Positions 20,494 to 30,480 of a DNA stretch of 64,000 nucleotides are shown here, in pieces. Source of the DNA: Paraphoma chrysanthemicola (Eukaryota; Ascomycota; Dothideomycetes; Pleosporales; Phaeosphaeriaceae); NCBI GenBank assembly GCA_020744225.1, contig JAGMWG010000011.1:62001-126000 (forward strand), read 5' to 3'. A program made the position numbers and the translations under genes. The notes under the pieces are model-generated. The model saw only the letters and a list, made by a program, of their open reading frames with translations, had not been told where the DNA came from and searched no databases. The number at the start of each line of letters is the position of its first letter. Within the stretch, counting starts at the first letter, position 1.

Positions 20494-21144
20494 ATGACGG
20501 ACCAAAATCCTACGTGGCCACCTCCATCAGGCGTCACGTCCCCCACAGTCCCCCACAACAGCCAAGTCTTTACCCTCAACGCCTCAATACTCATCCATGC
20601 CCCAGCATCATTCATCTTCAACATCCTCCTCGATACGTCCACGTACCCAGAATGGTGCACATTCATCCCCAAAGTCGACGTCATCTCGCATTCCAACAGC
20701 ACGCAAGACGCGCATCTTGAACTCGGGACCAAGATGATCTTTCACGCATGCATGGGTGCTCCGGGGTCAAGTACCCGCGCAACACCACTGGTTGTGACCG
20801 ATCTTTCAACACCAGAGTCTCTGTCCACGTATATTCCCTTGGACACACTTGTCTCAGAGCCAGTATACACATCCGACCCATCCACCGTGTACCGCGTGGC
20901 GTGGGCAAGTGACAAGACCTCGGCGTTTGATGTTGGGCCCACGGCCGAACGTTTTCATGAAGTTATTGTCCGGGGCGAGGACAAGTGCGAGGTCAGGACG
21001 TGGGAGTGCATGGGTGGTAAAGTGGCGCATGTTGTCAAGTGGATGTACCAAGGGACATTGCAGACGAAGTTTGTGGAGTGGTGCAGGGATCTGAGGGAGT
21101 TTGGGGAGAGGAGGTGGGTGGAGGAGAATGATGGGCATTCGTAG
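20494..21144 (+). CDS. SRPBCC (START/polyketide-cyclase-like) lipid- or ligand-binding protein
   Basis: An intronless 216-aa ORF started at the first ATG. After a Pro-rich leader of about 25 residues it shows the SRPBCC opening: a beta strand (FTLNASILIHAP), then ASFIFNILLDTSTYPEWCTFIPKV, the helix-Trp motif of this fold. A string of beta strands follows, then a C-terminal amphipathic helix (LQTKFVEWCRDLREFGERRW) that would line the cavity. Members bind hydrophobic ligands or act as cyclases; no ligand can be assigned. There is no signal peptide or membrane span. The inverted-repeat element ends 88 bp upstream of the start and may influence expression. Confidence 0.8.
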   Translation: MTDQNPTWPPPSGVTSPTVPHNSQVFTLNASILIHAPASFIFNILLDTSTYPEWCTFIPKVDVISHSNSTQDAHLELGTKMIFHACMGAPGSSTRATPLVVTDLSTPESLSTYIPLDTLVSEPVYTSDPSTVYRVAWASDKTSAFDVGPTAERFHEVIVRGEDKCEVRTWECMGGKVAHVVKWMYQGTLQTKFVEWCRDLREFGERRWVEENDGHS

Positions 21145-22500
21145 CGTCGTAGTTGAATGAACCTGGGTCGATGATACAAGGGAAGAGACGGCACTTTTGT
21201 GTCTGGACTCTGGTCCGAAGTCTCTAGAGGGAAACTTTATGAGGTGAGCGAAGCAGAGACAGGAATCTACAGCGTTTCGATGCTCAATGAAGATTTCCTG
21301 TATGCCTTGCTCACTGTTGTTAGCACGGCCACCATCTTGGATCTTGACTTGTACACGAGATGCTCTCTATGCTCGATAGTTTGCCCCAAAGGTTTCAGAG
21401 TCCAGCCATGGTCCATCAAGACCACGAAGTTTAGGGTCAATACACCACATGCAATGGAGCGGAACAATGATTTGGTTATTTTGCAATGAGCCCGGCTGCC
21501 CTAGAATCTGTCGTCTCTTTTCGAGTATATGTGGTTTGACTGGCTTGGAAACTGCGCATACCTCGCAGTCAAAGTAAGCACACAATGGCGCGTGCAGTAC
21601 ATTGGAGGATCAAAGCTGAACTGTAGAGACTGGCCCGTGTCAACAACTCCTTGGGGGGGGGGGGGGGGGGGGGCGGGGGGAGATGCGTCAACAATGGCAA
21701 CTAGGGAATTTCATAATAAATTGCTGAAGGCGCATCACAACATCACCCGAGTACGCCATTATCACTGCAGACTAGGTGGAGAGCAGATGAGCCTAAACGA
21801 CGCTCGGAATGGTCCGTAGGAGCAAGACAACATGTAGATGTTAGTGCCCAACACTTTGCCGCCGTGTACTTGTACCGCAGCTGTACCTGACGATCAAATG
21901 TAAAGATGAGCTGATGATACCAGGTTTCGCGAGTCGCCACATAGGGAAGGTGGTGCCGGCGAGCCAGGCACGACCAGGAGCATTGGCTGGTGTCGATGAC
22001 GCACGTAACGGTGGCTTGACTGAGACCAGCCTCGGCGTAAGACAGGGCAATAGTTCCTACCTGCAACTTCATTTACGGGCAGCGCATAGCGACGTGAATG
22101 CTACTAGAGTAGTGAAGCTAGATGTAATGCAATAGCCTGGAGGCCCTTGATGTGTTATTAAAGTTGTGCGGCAGACGACACAAACGGACGCGAAGGCATT
22201 CGGGAGTGTCTCACTGGAAATGGTAATGTTCGGCAGCAGCCCTTGGCCAAGGAGATAGACCTAGCGAAGACAGTTGCGTGCACAGGCTGTTCGTCCGGTG
22301 AGAGGTTGGCACGGTTGGCTAGGTATGCACATGTGCTAAGCGAGGGGTGTCAGCCACAGGCTGGACATTGAGCATCGCTGATGGCACACGCACGGGTTGA
22401 CTCGGCTCCTCTCGACTCGATCTCGCCTTGGAAGTGGCCGGGGGCAATGGTGATGGTCCAATGCATGGCGAGCTGCGCCACCACGGCCGGTTGAATCCCC
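21145..22500. other. gene-free stretch containing a long G run
   Basis: No supported gene on either strand. The only notable feature is the poly-G tract at 21653..21680. Confidence 0.4.
21653..21680 (+). repeat. poly-G tract (21 G, one C, 6 G)
   Basis: A run of 21 consecutive G, one C, then six G. It could form a G-quadruplex. Its exact length is also prone to sequencing or assembly error. Confidence 0.9.
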
Positions 22501-23803
22501 GTTTCTTGTCTAGAGCGTGCGCTGCTGCCAGAAGCGTTGCAGAATTTGCAGGCCGTGGCGCTCGCAGGGAATGAGTGCAATTGGCTGCCGCAGCGTGTGG
22601 CCAGGGCGGAAGCAGGCTGCCACGGCGGGCGCTGGTCGGCGTCTCTGTTGTTGTGGTGTTGCGATGAGACGTACCAGGGCCGTGGCGTGGCGTGGCGTTG
22701 TCTCGCGCAGATTGGCTGCTTGTTCAGCAGCGGCTGCACATGTTTGCTTGCACAGCCTCAAAAGGCTTGCGTCGTGGACCCATGGCGATGCCATATGCCG
22801 TTCCACCCGCGCCTGCGTGAGGAAGCCCACCACCGTCCTCTTGCTACCCGCGAAATTGGGCGGCGTCTCTGCCTCTGCTTCTGCCACTGCCACTGCCACT
22901 GCCTCCATCTCCCCTCTGTGTCTGCGCTGCCCCAAGAGCATCCCTCGCAAAGCGATCGCCCCGCTTGCGCCTGCCAGACCGTGCGCGCTGCTGCTTCTGG
23001 CCGGCTGGACGAACAAACGAGGAACCAACGTCCGTGTAGGGTCCCCCCCAGGCGCCTCTAGTCGCAGGCATCGCAGCCAGCACCAAGCCACACTACGGCC
23101 TTCATCGTCATCCGCACCGCCAGCCTTCGCCCACGGTGCACCACCACACTGCACTGCACTGCGCTGCTCAGCTCAGAGCCGCCCGCCCATCTTGCAGCAC
23201 ACTTGCTCCCCGCGCCGTCACTGACTGCCTTTGCCTGCCGTGCGTGCTCCAGACGCGCGCCAAGGGCCTGCCCGCGCCGAGGATTGATTGCCCGCTCAGC
23301 TCACAGCCTCACACCCGCGACTGCTGAGGCGTCGCTCTCCACACGTCGGCCGATCTCCTGCAACTGCCACTCCGCCCGCAGCTCGCGCCTTCCGACGACG
23401 ACAACACCACGCCACGAACACGCCGAGCCCTTCCGCTTGCTGCTTCGCTGCTGCTGCTACTCTGCGCGTGCCGGCCGACTGTTCGCGCTGCTGATTGACA
23501 TTGCATCCATTGCGCTGCACCCGAGCGCCGCCGCATTCGCCGACCAGCGCGCTCGGCTCCAAGGCTGGCTGGCTTGCTCGCGCATTGCAGTCTATCTGGA
23601 GTACTGGCGAGGACGTGGACAGGGCCCAACCCATTTCGGCCTTGAACCAACGCAGCCTCGAGAGCGGCAACGCGAACCAGGACGCGCACAACAGGCGCAT
23701 CACAACAAAAGGTGCGCAAGTCCCCTGTGTGCGTGCATGCATGGCCATTAGCTAACATGGCATACAGACACCAGACGACCTTCCGCCTCGTCTCGTCTCG
23801 CCC
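22501..23803. promoter_or_regulatory. GC-rich promoter and long 5' leader of the C2H2 regulator, with a probable 5'-UTR intron
   Basis: About 1.3 kb of GC-rich sequence with overlapping ORFs on both strands, none recognisable, and small repeats such as TGCCAC x3 (22882..22903). A good intron, 23712..23767, has donor GTGCGC, branch GCTAAC and acceptor ACAG, and lies entirely upstream of the ATG at 23804. No reading frame joins across it into the protein, so I read it as a 5'-UTR intron. Long leaders are common in fungal regulatory genes. Confidence 0.5.
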
Positions 23804-25648
23804 ATGGCGGCCACAACCAGGGCAATCACGCCCACACGCACCGGCCCATTTGCCGCCCCCAATGGGCCCACGACTCCTGGCTCGAATGCGCGCAACTCGC
23901 ACGGCGGCGCAACCTTTGGCACGCATCTGACCAACTCGCCGCGAGGGCTTTCGCCGCGACACTCACCCCAGCCTGCGCCCGGAGCCATGTCGTTGTCCGA
24001 TGAGCGCCAGTACCGACAGAGCACCTCGAGGCAAGCGAGCCCCAACTCCGCTGCCGCCGCCTCGCAGAGTCTCCAGCCTCCAAATGCCCCACAGGGGTCC
24101 GCGCCTGCTAACTCGCCGGCCAACAAGCTCATCAAGCCCGCCATTGTAATACCAGAAGGCACCGGCGTCACCGGCGAGACCATGCAGACCAGTCCAGTCA
24201 GCCTCTCAAGTTTCGGTGACGATGCGACAACTGGCGCAGCCGGAAACTCCCACGAGGCGGGCGCGAGCACAGCGAGCAGCGCCGCAAAGGAAGGCGCGAC
24301 CCAGCAACCACAACACCATCAGCAGCATCACCACCAGCTCATCGCGCCAAATCCGGGCGACAACCCCGGGAATCGCGCATTCACGTTCCCTGGCCCCCTC
24401 CCGCCAGAGCCTGATCCGCGGGCCCCGGCTCGTCAGATGAGTCTGCCAGGGTACGGCCAAAACACGCCGAAGTCGCCGTCGACCAAGCGACACAAGTGCC
24501 CGTATTGCTCGACTGACTTTACGCGGCACCACAATCTCAAGAGCCATCTTTTGACCCACAGCCAAGAAAAGCCTTACGAATGTCCCACGTGCCAAGCCCG
24601 GTTCCGCCGTCTGCACGATTTGAAACGCCACACGAAACTGCACACTGGCGAACGGCCACACACCTGCTTCAAGTGTGGCCGCAGATTCGCTCGTGGTGAT
24701 GCTCTCGCGCGGCACAACAAAGGCCAGGGTGGCTGTGCGGGTCGACGATCCAGCTTCGGCATGGATGACGACCTCGCGGACGGCAAGGGTGACGGCGACA
24801 TGGATGGTGTTGTGTACACCGGAGAACACGAGGAAGGAGACGATGATGATGACGGAGGCCGCAGAGTCAGCGAGCCAGCGCGTAAGAGGCAGAACACCGG
24901 GAACTCTACGCAAGGTTCGTATCATCAGCATTCTAGTACTTACCCGCCCATTGCTGCCAACCGAGCCTCGGTTGGTCAGAACAACCTTCGCCCGTACTAC
25001 CCAGCAAACGCGTCTCAGCCGACTAACATATCGCCAAAACTAGCGCCCTCGAGTATCTCGTCGTTGCACAATGCAAGTCAATCCAACGTGTTTGCGCATG
25101 GCGGAATGACGGAGAGCCCTAAGCCATTATCTCCCGGCCAGCAAGAGCAGCACCGTTTGGGTGCGCGAGACAACAGCTTGCCCGGGTCGCGCTCGCCAAA
25201 TATGTCTCACCACATCCATCAACAGAGCCTGGCTCGCGGTGCGGGCCGAGGGACTCCGCCTATAGGCCTGGCGTTGCCCAATACGAACAATGGACCGCAT
25301 CTCCCATCTTTGCCCGGACTAAATCCCATGGCCTCGAAACAAGGCTCCCAGGGTGGTAAAGGCAGCGGTCCCAGCATGCTTCAACACCAGCCAATGGCTG
25401 CGCCAGGGACTTCATCGCAGCCGGGCAGTATGTCAAGCCATGGAGGTAGCGGCAGCAGCATACGAGAAGTCATGGGCGGCCAGGTCGATGTCTGGCAGTT
25501 TGTGCGCGAAATGGAGGCTCGCATGGCACGCACTGAAAAGGAACAGGCAGACAAGATTGCCAGTCTGCAGAACGAGGTTACCACGTTGCGCGCTCAGCTT
25601 GCCCAACAGCACGTAAATAACTCGCAGTCACAATCACAGGGCCCTTGA
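23804..25648 (+). CDS. C2H2 zinc-finger transcription factor, three fingers
   Basis: A 614-aa ORF without a coding intron. A Ser/Pro/Ala-rich N-terminus of about 225 residues with a His/Gln stretch (QQPQHHQQHHHQ) leads to tandem fingers. Finger 1 starts at Cys232 (CPYCSTDFTRHHNLKSHLLTH) and finger 2 at Cys260 (CPTCQARFRRLHDLKRHTKLH). Finger 3 starts at Cys288 (CFKCGRRFARGDALARH) and ends in Cys rather than His, so it is C2HC. The TGE-type linkers (SQEKPYEC, TGERPHTC) indicate DNA binding. An acidic patch (EEGDDDDDGG), a long Gln/Ser/Gly-rich region and a C-terminal coiled coil (about 570-600, MEARMARTEKEQADKIASLQ...) follow and could mediate dimerisation. It is not a CrzA/Crz1 match. Target genes are unknown. 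Confidence 0.9.
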   Translation: MAATTRAITPTRTGPFAAPNGPTTPGSNARNSHGGATFGTHLTNSPRGLSPRHSPQPAPGAMSLSDERQYRQSTSRQASPNSAAAASQSLQPPNAPQGSAPANSPANKLIKPAIVIPEGTGVTGETMQTSPVSLSSFGDDATTGAAGNSHEAGASTASSAAKEGATQQPQHHQQHHHQLIAPNPGDNPGNRAFTFPGPLPPEPDPRAPARQMSLPGYGQNTPKSPSTKRHKCPYCSTDFTRHHNLKSHLLTHSQEKPYECPTCQARFRRLHDLKRHTKLHTGERPHTCFKCGRRFARGDALARHNKGQGGCAGRRSSFGMDDDLADGKGDGDMDGVVYTGEHEEGDDDDDGGRRVSEPARKRQNTGNSTQGSYHQHSSTYPPIAANRASVGQNNLRPYYPANASQPTNISPKLAPSSISSLHNASQSNVFAHGGMTESPKPLSPGQQEQHRLGARDNSLPGSRSPNMSHHIHQQSLARGAGRGTPPIGLALPNTNNGPHLPSLPGLNPMASKQGSQGGKGSGPSMLQHQPMAAPGTSSQPGSMSSHGGSGSSIREVMGGQVDVWQFVREMEARMARTEKEQADKIASLQNEVTTLRAQLAQQHVNNSQSQSQGP

Positions 25649-26513
25649 GATGAGGCTGATGAAATCAGCAAATTCCCAGGGTTGAGGCGTTACTGCAAGA
25701 TTTAAGCACGACGGGTCCTGAGGCGCTAGTGGTTATGCAAATTGCAACGGGCGATTTGCTCGTTGTGTCTTGAAGACGGTAATGGGTGAACGAAGACACG
25801 CAGTAGACGACGGCACCAGACACTACGGCTGTCGCCTTAGCCATGCTCAGATGATACCCGTTACACTGGAAAAGTATCTTCTGATTTCGATTTTCGTTAT
25901 GGTCATTTCCTTTGCATTGCTCCACGCTCGCTCGACTGGTCCATTCCGCTGTGTACATTAGCAAGTTGCTGTAGCTTTGGCCAGGTGCGGGTGATTCTCT
26001 TCGCATGATACCTCGTCAGGATCGGAAATGGTGTTTCTATGATGTTACTCAGCGTACGTAGGCATGAACAAACTGAACTCGCAGTGTTCGCGTGAGAAGT
26101 AGCTACTGTGCAATGCATCGCATCGGTGCGTGGCGTGGGGCGTGGAATGAGGTGCGGTGCGAGTGGAGCGACGCTATTCTTGGCTGCCACGGGCGGGCTT
26201 ACACGTCACCTGGCCCAGCGTCCACCAACACTGTGCCCAAGCTACCACGCCGCAGCCCGCATCGTTTGTCGACGTCGATAGCGACACTGAAAACCAGATC
26301 CTTTCCGCACCGCCGCGCCCAACCGCCCAAATGGATGGTGGTTCTAGTCGCTGATAGGCGCGCCGCGCACCGAACCCACCCCGGACACCCAATCGAGGGC
26401 TCCCGTAGCCGCGCTGGGTTGAGTGAGGCCTGCCCGCACAAGCTCCAGGCGTGCCGGGCGTGCAGTCATACCGAGGGCCTACTGCACCTTCGCCCATATA
26501 CCACGAGGGCACC
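25649..26513. other. intergenic between two plus-strand genes
   Basis: 865 bp that should hold the 3' UTR of the C2H2 gene and the promoter and leader of the next gene. No further gene is supported. Confidence 0.5.
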
Positions 26514-29276
26514 ATGAGCTCGTCGGACACGCACCGCCGACGCAGCAAAACCGCCGACCGCGAGCGCAGCAGCCCGCGAAGCAAGGACAGGGACCGCGAC
26601 CGGGACAAGGAGAAGGAGAAGGATAGAGACAGAGACAAGGAACGTCATCGCAGCTCCAAGGCCCGCAAGACCCGCTCATCTGCCTCCAACAGCAACAGCA
26701 ACAACAATAACAACAACGACGACGACTACGACGACAACAGCATTTCCAAGGGCGACCGACCGCGCCACCGCCCGTCAGGCGAGCGCGCCCGCACATCGTC
26801 ATCGTCGCAGTCGGCCAAGTCGCAAAAAATGGCCATCGTGCCCGAAATGCAGCGGCGCGGATCGCTGGGCTCAGCCAACGCCTCGCGGTCCAGCCTGTCG
26901 TACCCCACGCTGTCCAAGACGCACGCAAAGGAGAACATCTACTCGCGCGAGGAGGCGGCGCGGCGGAACGCGGCCATGACGCCAGACCCGACCGACGTCG
27001 ACCACCAGAAGGACGACGATCCACGCGCTGTACCACAACCGCCTAGCCGAGTCGCACCCACACCACCGCGCGCGCCGCCGAGCCCCCCGCTCACAGCAAC
27101 CACCGCCGCAGATCTGAGGAAGACGGCGAGCGCCAACAGCATGCGCCGCAAGAATGCCGACGAGCTGCACAGGGAGATGCACCCGCACAGACAGAGCGTC
27201 GACAGCGGCACACGCGTGACCTCGCAGGCTGGCCCGCGAGCTGCATCGCGCTCGAGCATCCGGGAGGGCGACTTTGAGGGCACCGACATCACCTCCACCA
27301 CGGGCTCGCAGCCGAGCACCGTCCGCGCAAAGTCGCCCACCATGCCCGTCAGGAACAAGACGGCAAGCCCGTCGAGCGCCAGGCTGCCCGGAAGGGGGTC
27401 CCCATCCACCAGACGGAAGACGAGAGAACCGTCTGAAGTGACAGTCGACTCGGACGCGACATCGGTCCCGCCAGAGCACGTCGTCCATGTGCGCGGGCAC
27501 TCGCCATCCTACTCCGATGCATCACCAGCCTCCGTAGTCGATTCCTCGCCGCGAACACCGACCCAGCACTCCATTCTCCACTCGGTAGTGTCGTCTGTGA
27601 AAGACGGGCCGCCCATGATTGAGATCCTCGGTGATCCTCTGTCGCGAGCGCAGTCGGTCGACCCTGGCTACGCAGACATGGCTCCTCCACCGCCTCCCCC
27701 ACCGCCTCCACCTCCTCCTCCGCCGCCGCCGCCAGCAATGATGGGCGATCCGCCTCGCGTGGACTATCTGCTCCAGAACGGCGGGCTCCAACGGCCCATT
27801 CCTCGCAGCCTCCTCGCAGCCATTGAAGGAGCAGATGCGCCGGCGTACTCCTCCTATATGTCACCACGAACCACTGGAGCGCAGGGCCACGATGTTCGAA
27901 CATTTTTTAAGCCCATTCAGAATGTGCTTAACAACTACAACACGGTCATGGACACGAATGGCTCGCTTGCAGTGGCCACAGGTTACCGCTCAATAGCTCG
28001 CCGACTCTTGGACCGTCTGGAGAATGTCTTTGCGCGCAACATATCCTCGGAACAGTGCAAATGCATGATGTGTTTTGAGCAGCCGCTTGAAGAGGACTCG
28101 GCTGGAGTCAACTGGGGTGAGATATTAGAACTTGTGTCTGGACGATGCGAGCTGCCACCCTGGCCACCACACGAAGAACAATCGTCACCCGGGTTGGGTA
28201 TCTCGTCGTCGCAACTCGAGGCACCATGCCAGCGCATCGACGTGGACGTCCCTGAGCAATATCGAGCGCATTACGAGAAGCAGTCGAAGAAGACCAAAGT
28301 GGCGGTGCAGTCCTGGCTATCTGACCAACAAGAAACACTTCCAGAGGATGCCGACGACGAGACGCTGACCTTCATTATGCTCACCCGCCTGGACCAGCCT
28401 CAACGCCCACTCTTCTATGCCTTACTCTGGGGCCTGGACCAGCTTCCAACACCACGCACCCAAAAGCCAGAGACAGGTGCGCCTCCCTACTTGGCGAAAG
28501 CCGCGCTTGCCATCCAGCGCCTTTATCGCCTCTATCAAACTCCTCGTGATCAGCTCGTGGTCATGTACCTTTTGCGTCACCCCGATATGCACAACATGCT
28601 CGCCACGCTCGCTGCCGTCAAGAAGCACGAGTGGGAAATCCTTGTCTCGGGACGATTTGACGGTTTCCTGTGGTCGGGAGCAGATGACCTACCCAATCTT
28701 GGCGCTCTGGGTCAGATCCCACCAACAGATGGGCCCCAGCGCTTCGCTTCACCTTTCAATCCGGCCCAGCAGTTCCAGACATTCAGCCCGGGCCCATACT
28801 CGCGTCCGGGATCAGCAAGGCCTGGATCTGTACGACCGCCCGGGGGTGCTCCCGTCCAAATTGACGAGGAGACGGAAATCGCGGTGCTAGCCGAAATCGA
28901 GCGGGAAATCTATCTCGGGATGGAAGCCATGGAGGATGCATTTGAGCACCTGCACAACCAAGCCGAACTCGTTCGGCGGCGCCTCCGTGAGCGTGCCGCT
29001 GGTTTGTCCATGGTAGCGCAACAACGCAGAGGCTCTGGTGCCGATGGTATCGAAGTCAGGATGGGCACGCCTGCTAATATCCGTGATGGTGACGAGAGCT
29101 ACGACGAAACGAGAAGCGAAATTGGACCCGACGACTCGGCAAGTAATGTGAGCCACAACCGGAGGCGAAAGGCACACCGCGCACGAGAACGAAGAACACC
29201 GGCGCCGGTTGAGGAAGAGAGTGAAGAGGAGGGAAGCACACTGGCAGAGCGGATCAGGCGGAGGCTGCCGGGATGA
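26514..29276 (+). CDS. large conserved-type fungal protein of unknown function, low-complexity N-half
   Basis: A 920-aa ORF from the first ATG; the frame is open farther upstream but has no ATG. Residues about 10-60 are Arg/Asp/Lys/Ser-rich (RDRDKEKEKDRDRDK), then come poly-Asn, Ser/Pro-rich sequence and a polyproline block (about 390-410) before MMGDPPRVDYLLQNGG. The C-half (about 410-800) is folded: FFKPIQNVLNNY, GYRSIARRLLDRLENVF, CKCMMC (a possible metal site), GVNWGEILELVSGR, DETLTFIMLTRLD, LAIQRLYRLYQTPRDQ and WEILVSGRFDGFLWSG. It ends with a helical and basic tail. I recall Aspergillus/Penicillium relatives labelled '5-methylcytosine G/T mismatch DNA glycosylase', but I see no glycosylase HhH-GPD motif, so I do not adopt that name. 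Role unknown. Confidence 0.85.
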   Translation: MSSSDTHRRRSKTADRERSSPRSKDRDRDRDKEKEKDRDRDKERHRSSKARKTRSSASNSNSNNNNNNDDDYDDNSISKGDRPRHRPSGERARTSSSSQSAKSQKMAIVPEMQRRGSLGSANASRSSLSYPTLSKTHAKENIYSREEAARRNAAMTPDPTDVDHQKDDDPRAVPQPPSRVAPTPPRAPPSPPLTATTAADLRKTASANSMRRKNADELHREMHPHRQSVDSGTRVTSQAGPRAASRSSIREGDFEGTDITSTTGSQPSTVRAKSPTMPVRNKTASPSSARLPGRGSPSTRRKTREPSEVTVDSDATSVPPEHVVHVRGHSPSYSDASPASVVDSSPRTPTQHSILHSVVSSVKDGPPMIEILGDPLSRAQSVDPGYADMAPPPPPPPPPPPPPPPPPAMMGDPPRVDYLLQNGGLQRPIPRSLLAAIEGADAPAYSSYMSPRTTGAQGHDVRTFFKPIQNVLNNYNTVMDTNGSLAVATGYRSIARRLLDRLENVFARNISSEQCKCMMCFEQPLEEDSAGVNWGEILELVSGRCELPPWPPHEEQSSPGLGISSSQLEAPCQRIDVDVPEQYRAHYEKQSKKTKVAVQSWLSDQQETLPEDADDETLTFIMLTRLDQPQRPLFYALLWGLDQLPTPRTQKPETGAPPYLAKAALAIQRLYRLYQTPRDQLVVMYLLRHPDMHNMLATLAAVKKHEWEILVSGRFDGFLWSGADDLPNLGALGQIPPTDGPQRFASPFNPAQQFQTFSPGPYSRPGSARPGSVRPPGGAPVQIDEETEIAVLAEIEREIYLGMEAMEDAFEHLHNQAELVRRRLRERAAGLSMVAQQRRGSGADGIEVRMGTPANIRDGDESYDETRSEIGPDDSASNVSHNRRRKAHRARERRTPAPVEEESEEEGSTLAERIRRRLPG

Positions 29277-30480
29277 GCCATGCAAGTGATTTTGACAACA
29301 ATGGCTGAATTTCCAGGACTGCATTTGGACGGAGCAAGGAGCGTTGGCTTTTTTCTCTTTTCTTTTTTTTTACACTGTAACTGAACCATGTCCGGGTATA
29401 TGACTATGGCTCTCCTAACGGCCGCGAAAACATGGATACCCAATTTGTGAGGTTACTGGAGGTGCTCCCTAGTGAGCATGCAAGTTACCTATGCAGCTTT
29501 AGCACAGGCGTGGCGTTTTGAATGGACTATGTTATGTTCGACGTTAGTTTTGAACGGCGAGTAGACACTTTGTGGCATATTACAATTGGTGATGGTAGCA
29601 TGAGCTGCGACTGTTGGCCCAAACATGCGGGCTCTGTCCATGTTGTGGTCGCAGCCAACCAAGTCGTCTCGTCCGACCAAGACGGAGACGCGTGCGGGAG
29701 CTAGACCTTGGTGCAGCAACGAGGCAAAACGGTGCAATACAGATTACTGGCGCTCCAATGGTCTGCGCGACGTCTCACTCCATCACTCGCAAAAGCTGAC
29801 CATGTTACAGTGTGGTGTCGAGGACTGTGGAGTGAAGTGCCCCACTTGCGGACGGCCAGTCGTCATTGCGCGACCATCCCTGTCGATAATTGTCGACGCG
29901 CCCGCAGCCCGCATGCCAATCCGTCCCTCCATGACAACCGAGAGTGGGCAAACATAGACGACCTCTGCCCAAACCCGCGCTCTTGTCAGCTTCGTTTTGG
30001 AATTGGCTCCCCAGCCGCCTTGGACCATTGGTACCAGCAATCTCCGAGCGAACAAGCGGCAGCCTGTCAGGGTCCGGTCGAGTCCAGTCCAGTCCTGTGC
30101 TCGGGTGCGGCAGTCGTTGCCCTCGCAATTGTGTTTACGGAAACAACGAAACAGCCTCTCCAGCTCACCACTCCCCCCTCACACACACACACCTCACGAC
30201 CGCACCTGCCACGCCCCAACCCACGCCGCAGCGGAGAGGAAGGCGCACCTGTGCGCCACGCTGCTTCCAGTAATCATTCCACCCGTCAATCACGCTTCGC
30301 TCCCTTCACCATTTGCAACGCGCGCCCTTCTCGTAGACGGCCACGCTTTATTTTTGCGCACACTTCAGTCCCTCACCAGCGCACTGCACCACGGTCGTTC
30401 ACGACTCTCGCTACAAAAGTGGGCCTTGGAGTCTCCACAGACCACCTTGACGTCTTGTCTGCCACATCGCTCGGGGCAAC
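29277..30480. other. intergenic and kinase 5' leader
   Basis: 1.2 kb without a supported gene. A T-rich run (about 29351-29372) follows the stop codon of the preceding gene and may be part of its 3' end. The right half is C-rich and ORF-rich by composition, typical of a fungal promoter and leader. Confidence 0.5.

Noticed and set aside
22510..23224. Overlapping ORFs of 214 and 235 codons on opposite strands
   Set aside because: GC-rich composition keeps several frames open; Arg/Ala/Cys-rich translations have no recognisable motif.
23203..23751. 182-codon plus-strand ORF before the C2H2 gene
   Set aside because: It runs into a good 5'-UTR intron and cannot be spliced in frame to the zinc-finger protein; composition is not coding-like.
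26514..29276. Annotation as 5-methylcytosine G/T mismatch DNA glycosylase
   Set aside because: I recall this name on related fungal proteins, but no HhH-GPD or other glycosylase motif is visible.
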